Below, one piece after another: positions 1-6,697 of a stretch of 19,996 nt of DNA. The notes under the pieces were generated by a model. It did not search any database, was not told the DNA's origin, and saw only the letters and a list, made by a program, of their open reading frames with translations. Within the stretch, counting starts at the first letter, position 1. Each line of letters begins with the position of its first letter. The translations under genes were made by a program, and so were the position numbers. Where the stretch lies: assembly GCA_944372565.1 (NCBI GenBank), contig CALVZR010000020.1:1-19996 (forward strand). The letters run 5' to 3'. The stretch is from an uncultured Clostridia bacterium (GTDB lineage: Bacteria > Bacillota > Clostridia > Christensenellales > Borkfalkiaceae).

Positions 1-1261
1 CGTTCAAATTTTTGGCGAGGTTGTTTTTGAATTCTTCCACGCCGCCGCAATTTTCCTGAAATTGCAGCCCTTTCTTTTCCGTTGTGCCGTTCGCGCAGAA
101 AAACAAACCGAGCCACGCTTCCGCAGAGGTGGGCGAAGCATCCAAAACTTTATTGTAATATTCCGCAGCCTTTTCGTAATCGCCGCTGTCCGCTTCCTGT
201 CCCGCGCGCAAAAGCAGAGAGGACACCGTTGCCGCAGCGCCGCCCTGCACGGCGGGCGCGGCGGTGGCAGCCGTTTCTTTCAGCCGCTCCATCTCCGCCA
301 TCTGCCTGTTCATAAACTTTTCCAGCTCTTCTTTCTGTTTCCGTTCGAGTTCCGCCAGCTTATCCACCGGCTTCACGATGCCCTTCACCACTTCCGAAAG
401 CCGCTTCATCAGGTTGATGTCCGCCTTCACCCCCTGATAGCTCCTGAGCGCCGCGGGCAGACTCTCCGCGCGGAACCCGTCGATGAATACGGGAATCACG
501 CTCTTTTCGCGGTGCGCGTTGAACGCCAGATATCTCGACCATTCGTTTTTCACCCACTGCGATTCGATGTATTCGCTCTTCGAGCACAATAAAAGCATCA
601 CCTTCGCCGTGTACAACCCGCGGTAGATGTTCGGTTCGTATTCCCTCGTCGTGAGCGTTTCCAGCGTTCTCTCGCTGAAAAACACGTTGTATTCGCGGAT
701 GAACTCGTTATAGATGTTCTGCGCGATTTCGTAATCCTTGGTTTTTCCCGCGCCGTCCGCGGCCGTGCTCTTGAAACAGATGAAGATATCGTAAGGCTCG
801 GTCGTTACGGCGATGCGGTTATACAGCCGCTTGGCGTCCTCTATCTTCTTGCTCTCCGCAAGGTACGCCTCCTCCCGCGCCTTCGGCAGGGTGGAAAAAA
901 GCCCCTTCACCTTTTTCAGATAGGCGGAATCCTCGGTCTTTACATCCGAAATGCCGTAAAAGGAAGGGAATTTTTCCCCGTTGCCGTCCTCTTCGAACAA
1001 TACCTGCTGTTCGCACAGGAACAGCCCCCAGAACACCTCCGCGAGGTCGGCTTCGGGATAGCGTTTCAGCACGCTTTCGTAGATTTTTTTAGCCGCGTCG
1101 AACTGGGCGTTCTGCCTTAAATAAAACGCCTGCGAAAGTTCGGCGTAGGCGTCCGTTTCGCTTTCCGTTGCGGAAAACACGTTGCCGCAGAATTTGCAGT
1201 GCAGCTCGTCGCCGATATGTTCGAGTTCGCCGCCGCACGTGCCGCAGGTGTGCATTTTCAT
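1..1261 (-). CDS. Zinc-ribbon / TIR-domain protein with TPR-like flanks (C-terminus cut by window edge)
   Basis: Reading leftward from the ATG at 1259-1261 gives 420 uninterrupted codons that run off the window. An AAGGAGAGG ribosome binding site lies at 1270-1278. Residues 6-25 form a zinc ribbon (C6-x2-C9, C22-x2-C25). Residues about 155-285 are a TIR domain: the first strand reads EPYDIFICFKS, followed by NVFFSERTLE, AKVMLLLCSKSEY and QWVKNEWSRYL. Glu240 in WVKNE sits where active TIR enzymes carry the catalytic glutamate (W-C-x-x-E), so NAD-cleaving activity is possible but inferred. Residues about 41-85 and 347-392 look like TPR units on either side of the TIR domain. A charged, probably coiled-coil stretch (about 300-330) precedes the second. 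No signal peptide or membrane segment is seen, so it is probably cytoplasmic. Similar zinc-ribbon TIR proteins are common in Clostridia, and their role is unsettled (defence or signalling). No known defence partner lies in the window. Confidence 0.85.
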   Translation of the reverse strand, partial: MKMHTCGTCGGELEHIGDELHCKFCGNVFSATESETDAYAELSQAFYLRQNAQFDAAKKIYESVLKRYPEADLAEVFWGLFLCEQQVLFEEDGNGEKFPSFYGISDVKTEDSAYLKKVKGLFSTLPKAREEAYLAESKKIEDAKRLYNRIAVTTEPYDIFICFKSTAADGAGKTKDYEIAQNIYNEFIREYNVFFSERTLETLTTREYEPNIYRGLYTAKVMLLLCSKSEYIESQWVKNEWSRYLAFNAHREKSVIPVFIDGFRAESLPAALRSYQGVKADINLMKRLSEVVKGIVKPVDKLAELERKQKEELEKFMNRQMAEMERLKETAATAAPAVQGGAAATVSSLLLRAGQEADSGDYEKAAEYYNKVLDASPTSAEAWLGLFFCANGTTEKKGLQFQENCGGVEEFKNNLAKNLN

Positions 1262-1291
1262 CTTTTTTTCCTCTCCTTCGATATATCCCTG

Positions 1292-1322
1292 CCGCGTCGC
1301 CCCGTGCAACGGGGCGACGCGG
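1292..1322 (-). promoter_or_regulatory. G+C-rich hairpin in the 5' UTR of the TIR gene
   Basis: A perfect 14-bp stem (1292-1305 with 1309-1322) has a three-base loop. It lies between the predicted transcription start (near 1325) and the ribosome binding site (1270-1278). No T-run follows on the minus strand, so it is not an obvious terminator. An effect on mRNA stability or translation is inferred. Confidence 0.6.
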
Positions 1323-1332
1323 GTATAATGTT

Positions 1333-1362
1333 ATTTTAGCAGAAAACGGCGTTTCCTGTCAA
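1333..1362 (-). promoter_or_regulatory. Sigma-A-type promoter of the TIR gene
   Basis: On the minus strand TTGACA (1357-1362) and TAAAAT (1333-1338) are separated by 18 bp. The -35 box is a perfect consensus. Transcription would start near 1325, giving a UTR of about 65 nt that contains the hairpin at 1292-1322. Confidence 0.65.
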
Positions 1363-1431
1363 TAAAAACGGGCATACAGGGCGGTTTTCCGCCCGTTTCG
1401 CGCGGGGCGGGCGGAAAATTTTTCCGTTAAG

Positions 1432-1461
1432 GTATAAATGAAAGAATTTGCGGCAATAACA
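1432..1461 (+). promoter_or_regulatory. Sigma-F/sigma-G-like promoter for spoIIR-sleB-ypeB
   Basis: GTATA (1432-1436) is followed after 15 bp by GGCAATAACA (1452-1461). This fits the sigma-F pattern GYATA-N15-GGnnAnAnTn with one mismatch in the -10. The same -35 with an 18-bp gap to AATAACA partly fits the sigma-G pattern. Known biology agrees: spoIIR is a sigma-F gene and sleB/ypeB are sigma-G genes in Bacillus subtilis. No sigma-A-like pair was found here. Confidence 0.5.
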
Positions 1462-1492
1462 TAGGCGGAACGGAAAACGGAGGAAGGAAAAA

Positions 1493-2017
1493 ATGAAAAA
1501 GATCTGCATAACTTTGCTGATTGTAACCATAATAGTCATAGGCGCGTTCGCCGCTCTCGAAAGCGAGCCGACGCACGCCGAATATCTCAGAATACATATC
1601 CGCGCGGATTCCAACGAGGAAGAGGCGCAGGCGGTGAAATACAAGGTGAAGGACGCGGTCGTGAAACTGCTCACCCCCCACATCGCCGGGTGCCGCACGG
1701 AAGAGGACGCGGAGGAAATGCTCGAAAGCCTTATTCCGGAAATCGAACGCACGGCGGACGGCGTGCTCGCCGTAAGCGGCTTTTCCTACCGCTCGAAAGC
1801 GAGCGTAAGAAGGGAGGAATTTCCCACGCGGGTATATGAAAATCTCACGCTCGAACAGGGCTTTTACGACGCGCTCATCATCGAACTGGGCACGGGCGAA
1901 GGCGATAACTGGTGGTGCGTGGTGTATCCGCCGCTCTGCTTTACGGGCGGGGAATGCGGATACGTTTACAAAAGCAAGATCCTCGAAATCATACGGGATT
2001 TCAAGGAGAAAAACTGA
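1493..2017 (+). CDS. spoIIR: Stage II sporulation protein R
   Basis: A 174-residue protein with an N-terminal hydrophobic signal/anchor (about 4-21), followed by YLRIHIRADSNEEEAQ and the family signature GEGDNWWCVVYPPLCF (135-150). SpoIIR is made in the forespore under sigma-F and exported to the intermembrane space. There it triggers SpoIIGA to process pro-sigma-E in the mother cell. The start is supported by an upstream GGAGGAAGG ribosome binding site. It is the first gene of an apparent operon, and sleB begins 10 nt after its stop. The length is normal for short clostridial members of the family. Confidence 0.95.
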   Translation: MKKICITLLIVTIIVIGAFAALESEPTHAEYLRIHIRADSNEEEAQAVKYKVKDAVVKLLTPHIAGCRTEEDAEEMLESLIPEIERTADGVLAVSGFSYRSKASVRREEFPTRVYENLTLEQGFYDALIIELGTGEGDNWWCVVYPPLCFTGGECGYVYKSKILEIIRDFKEKN

Positions 2018-2027
2018 CGGAGGAATT

Positions 2028-2735
2028 ATGAAGAAATTTGTGAAGATCGCGGCAGTCGCCCTCGTGGCGCTCTCGGTGGGCGTATGCCTTGCGGGCGTGA
2101 CGGGGCAGGTTTCCTATCAGGCGCCCGTTACGGCGGCCGCAGCGGTTTTAAAACAGGGCAGCAGCGGAAACGACGTGACGACCCTGCAGAAAAAACTGAA
2201 AAACTGGGGGTATTATTCCGGTTCCGTGGACGGGATCTTCGGTTCCAAAACCAAGGAGGCGGTGAAATATTTTCAGAGGAAAAACGGGCTGAGCGTGGAC
2301 GGCGTCGTGGGCAAAAATACCCTCGCGGCGCTGGGCATGAGCCTCGGCGGTTCTTCCTCGTCCTCGGGGGCGGGCGGCTATTCCGATTCGGATATCGCGC
2401 TGCTCGCGCGGCTCATCTACGCCGAGGCGCGGGGAGAAAGCTATACGGGGCAGGTCGCCGTGGGCGCGGTGGTGCTCAACCGGGTGAAGAGTTCTTCTTT
2501 CCCCAACACGATCGCGGGCGTCATCTATCAGCCGTACGCCTTCACGGCGGTCAACGACGGGCAGATCAATCTTTCGCCCGACAGCACCGCGCGCAAGGCG
2601 GCGATAGACGCGATGAACGGCTGGGATCCGAGCTACGGCGCGCTGTATTATTATAACCCCGCCGTCGCCACCAGCCAATGGATATTTTCGAGAAAGACCA
2701 CGGTGGTCATAGGCGACCACGTATTCGCGGTTTAA
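2028..2735 (+). CDS. sleB: Spore cortex-lytic enzyme SleB
   Basis: A 235-residue protein starting at the ATG at 2028, just after a GGAGG ribosome binding site; the reading frame is open further upstream but overlaps spoIIR. Residues 1-37 are a signal peptide. A PG_binding_1 domain follows at about 40-105 (LKQGSSGNDVTTLQKKLKNW, VDGIFGSKTKEAVKYFQ), then a Ser/Gly linker (about 107-118). The SleB/hydrolase_2 catalytic domain covers 119-235 with ARLIYAEARGE; Glu133 is the conserved catalytic glutamate, and GQVAVGAVVLNRV follows. SleB is a lytic transglycosylase that degrades cortex peptidoglycan containing muramic-delta-lactam during germination. It needs YpeB, encoded 13 nt downstream, for correct deposition and stability in the spore. 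Confidence 0.95.
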   Translation: MKKFVKIAAVALVALSVGVCLAGVTGQVSYQAPVTAAAAVLKQGSSGNDVTTLQKKLKNWGYYSGSVDGIFGSKTKEAVKYFQRKNGLSVDGVVGKNTLAALGMSLGGSSSSSGAGGYSDSDIALLARLIYAEARGESYTGQVAVGAVVLNRVKSSSFPNTIAGVIYQPYAFTAVNDGQINLSPDSTARKAAIDAMNGWDPSYGALYYYNPAVATSQWIFSRKTTVVIGDHVFAV

Positions 2736-2748
2736 CGGAGGAAAAGAG

Positions 2749-4431
2749 ATGAAAAAAGAAACGAACAGCGCCGTCGAAAAGGCCGAAAAGGCGGGCGAGG
2801 CGCGGGAAGACGCCGTTTTGAGGCAGAACCTCGAACGGGAGGAAGCCGTCCGCGTGAAGCGGGAAAAGCAGAACGCGGATAGGCGGATAGAACGCGCGCG
2901 CGCCAAAAAGGCGGCAAAGAAGGAAAAAGAGCGCCGCGCCGCGGAAGCGCGGCGCGCCAGGGAAGCCCGCAAGGCGGAAGAGCACGCGGCGCGCCTTCGC
3001 GAAAAACGCGAAAAGGAAGAGAAAAAAGCCGCCGCCGCGCGCGAAAAGCGGCGGGAAAAGGAGCAAAAAGCCGAGGCGAAAGCCGAAAAAAACAGGCGTA
3101 AGGACAAGAAAAAGAATACGGGTACGGGCGGATGGCTTGCCGCCGTGATCTCCCTGGGGGTAACGGTTTTAGTGCTTTCTTCCGTGCTCGCGATGAACGT
3201 TTTAATGCCCGGCCCCGCGGACAAGGCGCTTTCGGCGATGTACGAAAAGGCGTATTTCGATACGGTGACGTATGTGAACAACATCGACAACAGCCTTTCC
3301 AAAACGCTGGCGACATCGGATACCGCCGCTTTGCAGGGGTATTTTTCCGAGCTCGCCGTGCAGAGCGAACTGGCGGAAAACGACATCAACCGCCTGCCGC
3401 TCACGGACGAGGCGCGCTATTATACCGCAAAGCTCATCAACCAGATCGGGGATTATTCCAAGTATCTCAATAAAAAGCTCATCGACGGACAGCCGCTCAC
3501 CGAAAGCGACGTAGCCGGGCTCAAACAGCTTTATACTTCCAACCGCACGCTCAAAGAGAGCCTCGCGGAGATTTCGGGCAGAATGGGAGAGGGATACGAT
3601 TTCAAAAAACTCGAAAAGGACGGGCTGCTTTTAAACGGCATGGAGGAACTCGAAAACCTCTCCGCCGAATATCCCGAACTCATCTACGACGGGCCGTTTT
3701 CGGACGGACAGACCGAAACAGAGGTGAAGGGGCTTTCGGGCGAGGAGATCACCGCCGCCCGCGCGAAGGAGATCTTTAAGGAGATCTTCGGCGAGTACGG
3801 CATCACGGACATCGAGGACGCGGGAGAAACGAGCGGCAAATTCGAATGTTTCAACGTGCGCGCCATGTCGGACGGCGCTCCCGTTTACGCGCAGATCTCC
3901 AAAATCGGGGGACATCTTATTTTGTTCGATCATTTTAAGGACTGCTCCGAAATCAACTACGACGGCGAGGATCTCATTCCCGTCGCGCGGGAATTTCTGG
4001 AAAAGATCGGGCTGAAAAACATGACGTGCGTGTGGGCGAGCAGCTCCCGCGCGGTAACGAGTTTGAACTTCGCGTATGAACAGGACGGCGTCATCCTGTA
4101 TCCCGACCTCGTGAAACTCACCGTCTGCCAGGAAACGGGCAGGGTGACGGGCATGGAGGCTTCGCCGTATTATATGAACCACACCGAACGCAAACTGCCC
4201 GCCGCGCAGCTTTCCGCAAAGGAGGCGGCGAAGAAAATTTCGCCTTCGCTCACCGTGCTCGGCACGCGCCTCGCCTATATTCCCAAGAGCGCAAACACAG
4301 AGTGTCTCGCTTACGAGTTCAAGGCGGAAATGGACGGCGAACGCTATTACGTGTATATCGACGCCGTTACGGGGCGCCAGGCGGAAATGTTCCGCGTGAT
4401 CGATACCGACGACGGCACGATGCTCCTGTAA
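2749..4431 (+). CDS. ypeB: Germination protein YpeB with a long charged N-terminal extension
   Basis: A 560-residue protein preceded by a GGAGG ribosome binding site. Residues 1-125 are almost entirely Lys, Arg, Glu and Ala, predicted to form a long helix or coiled coil. A single transmembrane segment follows at about 128-150. The remainder matches YpeB: an N-terminal helical domain with NQIGDYSKYLNKK (231-243), the motif LIYDGPFSD (311-319), then PepSY-like repeats, the last near 520-552 (YYVYIDAVTGRQAEMF). YpeB holds SleB in the spore and controls its activity. Bacillus YpeB is about 450 residues with only a short segment before its membrane anchor, so the roughly 110 extra residues are unusual. 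They would lie on the cytoplasmic side of the forespore membrane. Confidence 0.92.
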   Translation: MKKETNSAVEKAEKAGEAREDAVLRQNLEREEAVRVKREKQNADRRIERARAKKAAKKEKERRAAEARRAREARKAEEHAARLREKREKEEKKAAAAREKRREKEQKAEAKAEKNRRKDKKKNTGTGGWLAAVISLGVTVLVLSSVLAMNVLMPGPADKALSAMYEKAYFDTVTYVNNIDNSLSKTLATSDTAALQGYFSELAVQSELAENDINRLPLTDEARYYTAKLINQIGDYSKYLNKKLIDGQPLTESDVAGLKQLYTSNRTLKESLAEISGRMGEGYDFKKLEKDGLLLNGMEELENLSAEYPELIYDGPFSDGQTETEVKGLSGEEITAARAKEIFKEIFGEYGITDIEDAGETSGKFECFNVRAMSDGAPVYAQISKIGGHLILFDHFKDCSEINYDGEDLIPVAREFLEKIGLKNMTCVWASSSRAVTSLNFAYEQDGVILYPDLVKLTVCQETGRVTGMEASPYYMNHTERKLPAAQLSAKEAAKKISPSLTVLGTRLAYIPKSANTECLAYEFKAEMDGERYYVYIDAVTGRQAEMFRVIDTDDGTMLL

Positions 4432-4441
4432 CATTGCGCAG

Positions 4442-4473
4442 AAAAAGCGCGGCTTTGGAAAGCCGCGCTTTTT
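4442..4473 (+). terminator. Rho-independent terminator after ypeB
   Basis: An inverted repeat pairs AAAAAGCGCGGCTTT (4442-4456) with AAAGCCGCGCTTTTT (4459-4473), 11 nt after the ypeB stop. Its 3' arm ends in a T-run. It closes the spoIIR-sleB-ypeB transcript. Confidence 0.85.
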
Positions 4474-4516
4474 ACGTTTGGTAAAGAATCGTCCGAAAAT
4501 TTTTTCGGAAAAAAAG

Positions 4517-4545
4517 TTGACAAAGCGCTTTCGATGTGGTATATT
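4517..4545 (+). promoter_or_regulatory. Sigma-A promoter of the T-box/trpB unit
   Basis: TTGACA (4517-4522) and TATATT (4540-4545) are separated by 17 bp. Transcription would start near 4552, directly before the T-box leader. Confidence 0.85.
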
Positions 4546-4552
4546 GTAGAAA

Positions 4553-4813
4553 ATTGAATGCAAACCTGTGAGACGGGAGAGTACCTTAAACAAAAGTTTT
4601 CAGAGAGCTTCGGGGCGGTGGAACGGAGCAGCGGCGTTTAAGCGAATGGGCCGTCGAGGGCGGGCGCGAACCCGAAAGGCAGTAGCGTCTGACGTACCCC
4701 TGCGTTAAAGGGAACCGTATGATGGTACGGGCAGAGGCGGAGCGGATCCGCGAAATTGGGTGGCAACACGGTAAAAATCGTCCCAAACGGTTTTTACCGT
4801 GTTTTTTGTTTTT
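4553..4813 (+). promoter_or_regulatory. T-box riboswitch, probably tryptophan-specific
   Basis: Stem I starts with a GTGAGA K-turn strand (4568-4573), then the loop-E strand AGTA (4580-4583). The AGAGAG and GGTGGAA apical elements lie near 4602-4624. The specifier side reads C-GAA-TGG-G (4643-4650), and GACGG/CCGTC (4572-4576/4651-4655) closes the loop below. The codon after GAA is UGG (Trp). The T-box TTGGG-TGGC-AAC-ACG (4756-4770) pairs with CGT-CCCAA (4779-4786) as antiterminator. Its variable base C predicts a G73 discriminator, as in tRNA-Trp. The competing terminator stem is 4767-4780/4788-4801, followed by a T-run to 4813. Uncharged tRNA-Trp should therefore allow read-through into trpB. 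T-box identity is near certain. The specifier is inferred; an AGC (Ser) reading one register upstream is also compatible with G73. Confidence 0.93.
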
Positions 4814-4826
4814 CCGGAGGTCAAAA

Positions 4827-4889
4827 ATGAAAACTTTACCGATCCAGTTCGTTTTCCGATGGCGGCTGAACGCGAGGAAACCGGTTTAA
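4827..4889 (+). CDS. 20-codon ORF between the T-box and trpB
   Basis: ATG at 4827 follows a strong GGAGG (4816-4820) at ideal spacing, immediately after the T-box terminator. It encodes MKTLPIQFVFRWRLNARKPV and includes one Trp codon (4860-4862). It ends 93 nt before trpB. The peptide is not recognised. It could be a leader peptide giving a second Trp-dependent control, the remnant of a gene that once directly followed the T-box, or chance. A TCCGATTT/AAATCGGA inverted repeat (4890-4897/4956-4963) spans the gap to the trpB ribosome binding site. Confidence 0.4.
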   Translation: MKTLPIQFVFRWRLNARKPV

Positions 4890-4982
4890 TCCGATTTCCC
4901 TTCGGCGCGCGGAGCGCAAAAGGCCGCGTTCCGGCAGAAAGAAACAAAAAAATAAAAATCGGAAAAGAAAGGAGAAAAAAAT

Positions 4983-6383
4983 ATGTTGAACAATCTGAAT
5001 AATAAAAAAATACCCACCAAGATCTATTTGAGCGAAGAGGAGATGCCCAAGGCGTGGATGAATATCCGCGCGGCGATGAAGGAAAAGCACGAGCCCTTCC
5101 TCAATCCCGCAACCTTGCAGCCGTGCACCGCGGAAGAGCTTTCCAAGGTGTTCTGTTCGGACGTGGTGGAGCAGGAACTCGACCAGGAAAACCTGTTTAT
5201 CCCCATCCCGCAGGAGATCCGCGAATTTTATAAAATGTACCGCCCGTCGCCGCTGACGAGGGCGTATTTCCTGGAAAAACTGCTCGATACCCCCGCGGAG
5301 ATCTATTATAAATTCGAGGGCAACAACACTTCGGGTTCGCACAAGCTCAACAGCGCGGTGGCGCAGGCGTATTACGCCAAACTCGAAGGGCTGAAATCGG
5401 TCACCACCGAAACGGGCGCGGGGCAGTGGGGCACGGCGCTCGCCATGGCGTGCGCTTTCTTCGGGCTGGATCTCACGGTGTATATGGTGAAGGTGAGCTA
5501 TCAGCAAAAACCCTTCCGCCGCGAGGTGATGCGCACCTACGGCGCGGAGGTTATCCCTTCGCCCTCGAACACCACGGACGTGGGCAGGAAGATCCTCGCG
5601 GAATTCCCCGAAACGGGCGGCTCGCTCGGGTGCGCCATTTCGGAAGCCGTGGAAAAGGCGGTGAAAACGCCCGACTGCCGCTATCTGCTCGGCAGCGTGC
5701 TCGACCACGTAGTGCTGCACCAGTCGGTCATCGGGCTGGAAAGCAAGATCGCCATGGATAAATACGGCATCCGCCCCGACGTCGTGATCGGCTGCGCGGG
5801 CGGCGGCAGCAACCTCGGCGGGCTGATCGCGCCGTTCATGGTGGATAAACTCAACGGCAAAAACGATATCGATTTCATCGCGGTGGAGCCCGCGTCCTGC
5901 CCGTCGCTCACGCGCGGCAAATACGCGTACGATTTCTGCGACACGGGCAAAACGACGCCGCTCGCCAGGATGTACACGCTGGGCAGCGGATTCATGCCCA
6001 GCCCCAACCACGCGGGCGGGTTGCGGTATCACGGCATGAGCCCCATCGTTTCCAAACTGTATCACGACGGGTATATGCGCGCGGTTTCCGTGGAGCAGAC
6101 CGAAGTTTTCAAGGCGGCGGAACAGTTCGCGCGGGTGGAGGGAACGCTCCCCGCGCCCGAATCGGCGCACGCCATCAAGGTCGCCATAGACGAAGCGCTC
6201 AAATGCAAGAAGACGGGCGAAAAGAAGGTCATCCTCTTCGGGCTGACGGGCACGGGCTATTTCGATATGACGGCGTACGGCGCGTACAACGACGGCAAGA
6301 TGAGCGATTATATCCCCACGGACGAAGATCTCGAAAGAGGGTTCGCCTCCCTGCCCGATATCCCGCAGAACAAGGGAATTTAA
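4983..6383 (+). CDS. trpB: Tryptophan synthase beta chain, TrpB2 type
   Basis: A 466-residue PLP enzyme. GSHKLNSA carries the Schiff-base Lys121, ETGAGQWG (143-150) carries the catalytic Glu143, and CAGGGSN (271-277) binds the PLP phosphate. The roughly 80-residue N-terminal extension and the 466-residue length fit the TrpB-like (TrpB2) family rather than TrpB1 (about 400 residues). TrpB condenses indole with L-serine to make L-tryptophan. No trpA or other trp gene adjoins, and TrpB2 is expected to work alone, for example in indole salvage. The start follows AGGAG (4970-4974). It lies under the T-box, so tryptophanyl-tRNA starvation should switch it on. Some TrpB2 relatives may have other amino-acid synthase activities, so the exact reaction is inferred. 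Confidence 0.92.
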   Translation: MLNNLNNKKIPTKIYLSEEEMPKAWMNIRAAMKEKHEPFLNPATLQPCTAEELSKVFCSDVVEQELDQENLFIPIPQEIREFYKMYRPSPLTRAYFLEKLLDTPAEIYYKFEGNNTSGSHKLNSAVAQAYYAKLEGLKSVTTETGAGQWGTALAMACAFFGLDLTVYMVKVSYQQKPFRREVMRTYGAEVIPSPSNTTDVGRKILAEFPETGGSLGCAISEAVEKAVKTPDCRYLLGSVLDHVVLHQSVIGLESKIAMDKYGIRPDVVIGCAGGGSNLGGLIAPFMVDKLNGKNDIDFIAVEPASCPSLTRGKYAYDFCDTGKTTPLARMYTLGSGFMPSPNHAGGLRYHGMSPIVSKLYHDGYMRAVSVEQTEVFKAAEQFARVEGTLPAPESAHAIKVAIDEALKCKKTGEKKVILFGLTGTGYFDMTAYGAYNDGKMSDYIPTDEDLERGFASLPDIPQNKGI

Positions 6384-6438
6384 GGAGTTTTCCGAAGTTC
6401 CGCAAAGCGGAAACGGCAGATTTATTTTGAAAAATTCA

Positions 6439-6461
6439 GCCCCCGAAAAAATTTCGGGGGC
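6439..6461 (+). terminator. Hairpin downstream of trpB
   Basis: A perfect 10-bp stem (6439-6448/6452-6461, GCCCCCGAAA with TTTCGGGGGC) has an AAA loop. Only a weak T-stretch follows (CTTT). It probably helps end the trpB transcript together with the next hairpin. Confidence 0.5.
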
Positions 6462-6487
6462 CGAAACTTTAAAACGCCCGCAAAACG

Positions 6488-6524
6488 CCCGCCCCCGCGC
6501 GGCATTCGGCCGCGCGGGGGCGGG
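6488..6524. terminator. Very stable 16-bp G+C hairpin between trpB and the next promoter
   Basis: The arms at 6488-6503 and 6509-6524 pair perfectly around a five-base loop and are almost all G and C. No proper T-run is present on either side. The position, between the trpB end and a new sigma-A promoter, suggests a terminator or transcript-end stabiliser. Confidence 0.5.
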
Positions 6525-6547
6525 GCAGTTTAAAAATGAATAACCTG

Positions 6548-6576
6548 TTGACAGAAACAAGAAAACGCTATATAAT
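6548..6576 (+). promoter_or_regulatory. Consensus sigma-A promoter
   Basis: TTGACA (6548-6553) and TATAAT (6571-6576) are both perfect and separated by 17 bp. Transcription would start near 6583, about 130 nt before the next gene. Confidence 0.9.
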
Positions 6577-6582
6577 AAATTT

Positions 6583-6697
6583 GAAAACAAATGAAATATA
6601 CGGGCGGCGGAACAGATTTTGAAAAAGCGGAGAAGATACAGACGGGGAAATTGCAGGCGCAACGCAAAAAATCTGTTTTGCGTTGCGTTTTTTAAAG
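6583..6697 (+). promoter_or_regulatory. Attenuator-like leader with terminator and alternative helix
   Basis: A 12-bp stem (6658-6669/6676-6687) followed by TTTTTT is a classic intrinsic terminator, placed before the ribosome binding site of the gene at 6714. AACAGATTTT (6611-6620) is exactly complementary to AAAATCTGTT (6668-6677), which covers the terminator loop and parts of both arms, so the two structures exclude each other. A smaller TTGC/GCAA pairing (6651-6662) would also compete with the 5' arm. No known riboswitch, T-box or protein-binding leader is recognised. A 34-codon ORF starting at 6591 spans the whole element but has no ribosome binding site. Confidence 0.55.

Noticed and set aside
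1375..1424. Terminator-like inverted repeat TTTTCCGCCCG/CGGGCGGAAAA before spoIIR.
   Set aside because: It lies upstream of the likely spoIIR promoter between divergent genes, so it ends no visible transcript.
1..1492. A TIR-based anti-phage system such as Thoeris at the left edge.
   Set aside because: No ThsA-like SLOG/SIR2 effector or other defence gene is visible; the right-hand neighbours are sporulation genes, and the left side cannot be seen.
4636..4650. AGC (serine) or TTA (leucine) as the T-box specifier.
   Set aside because: The loop-E GAA normally precedes the specifier on the 3' strand, which makes UGG the better reading; kept as an alternative, not the main call.
4836..6662. Long open frame on the minus strand opposite trpB (608 codons).
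   Set aside because: It is a mirror of the G+C-biased third positions of trpB; the product is Arg/His-rich without any family motif.
6591..6695. A 34-codon ORF through the attenuator-like leader as a real gene.
   Set aside because: Only about 8 nt separate it from the predicted start point, with no ribosome binding site, and its last codons are the terminator itself.
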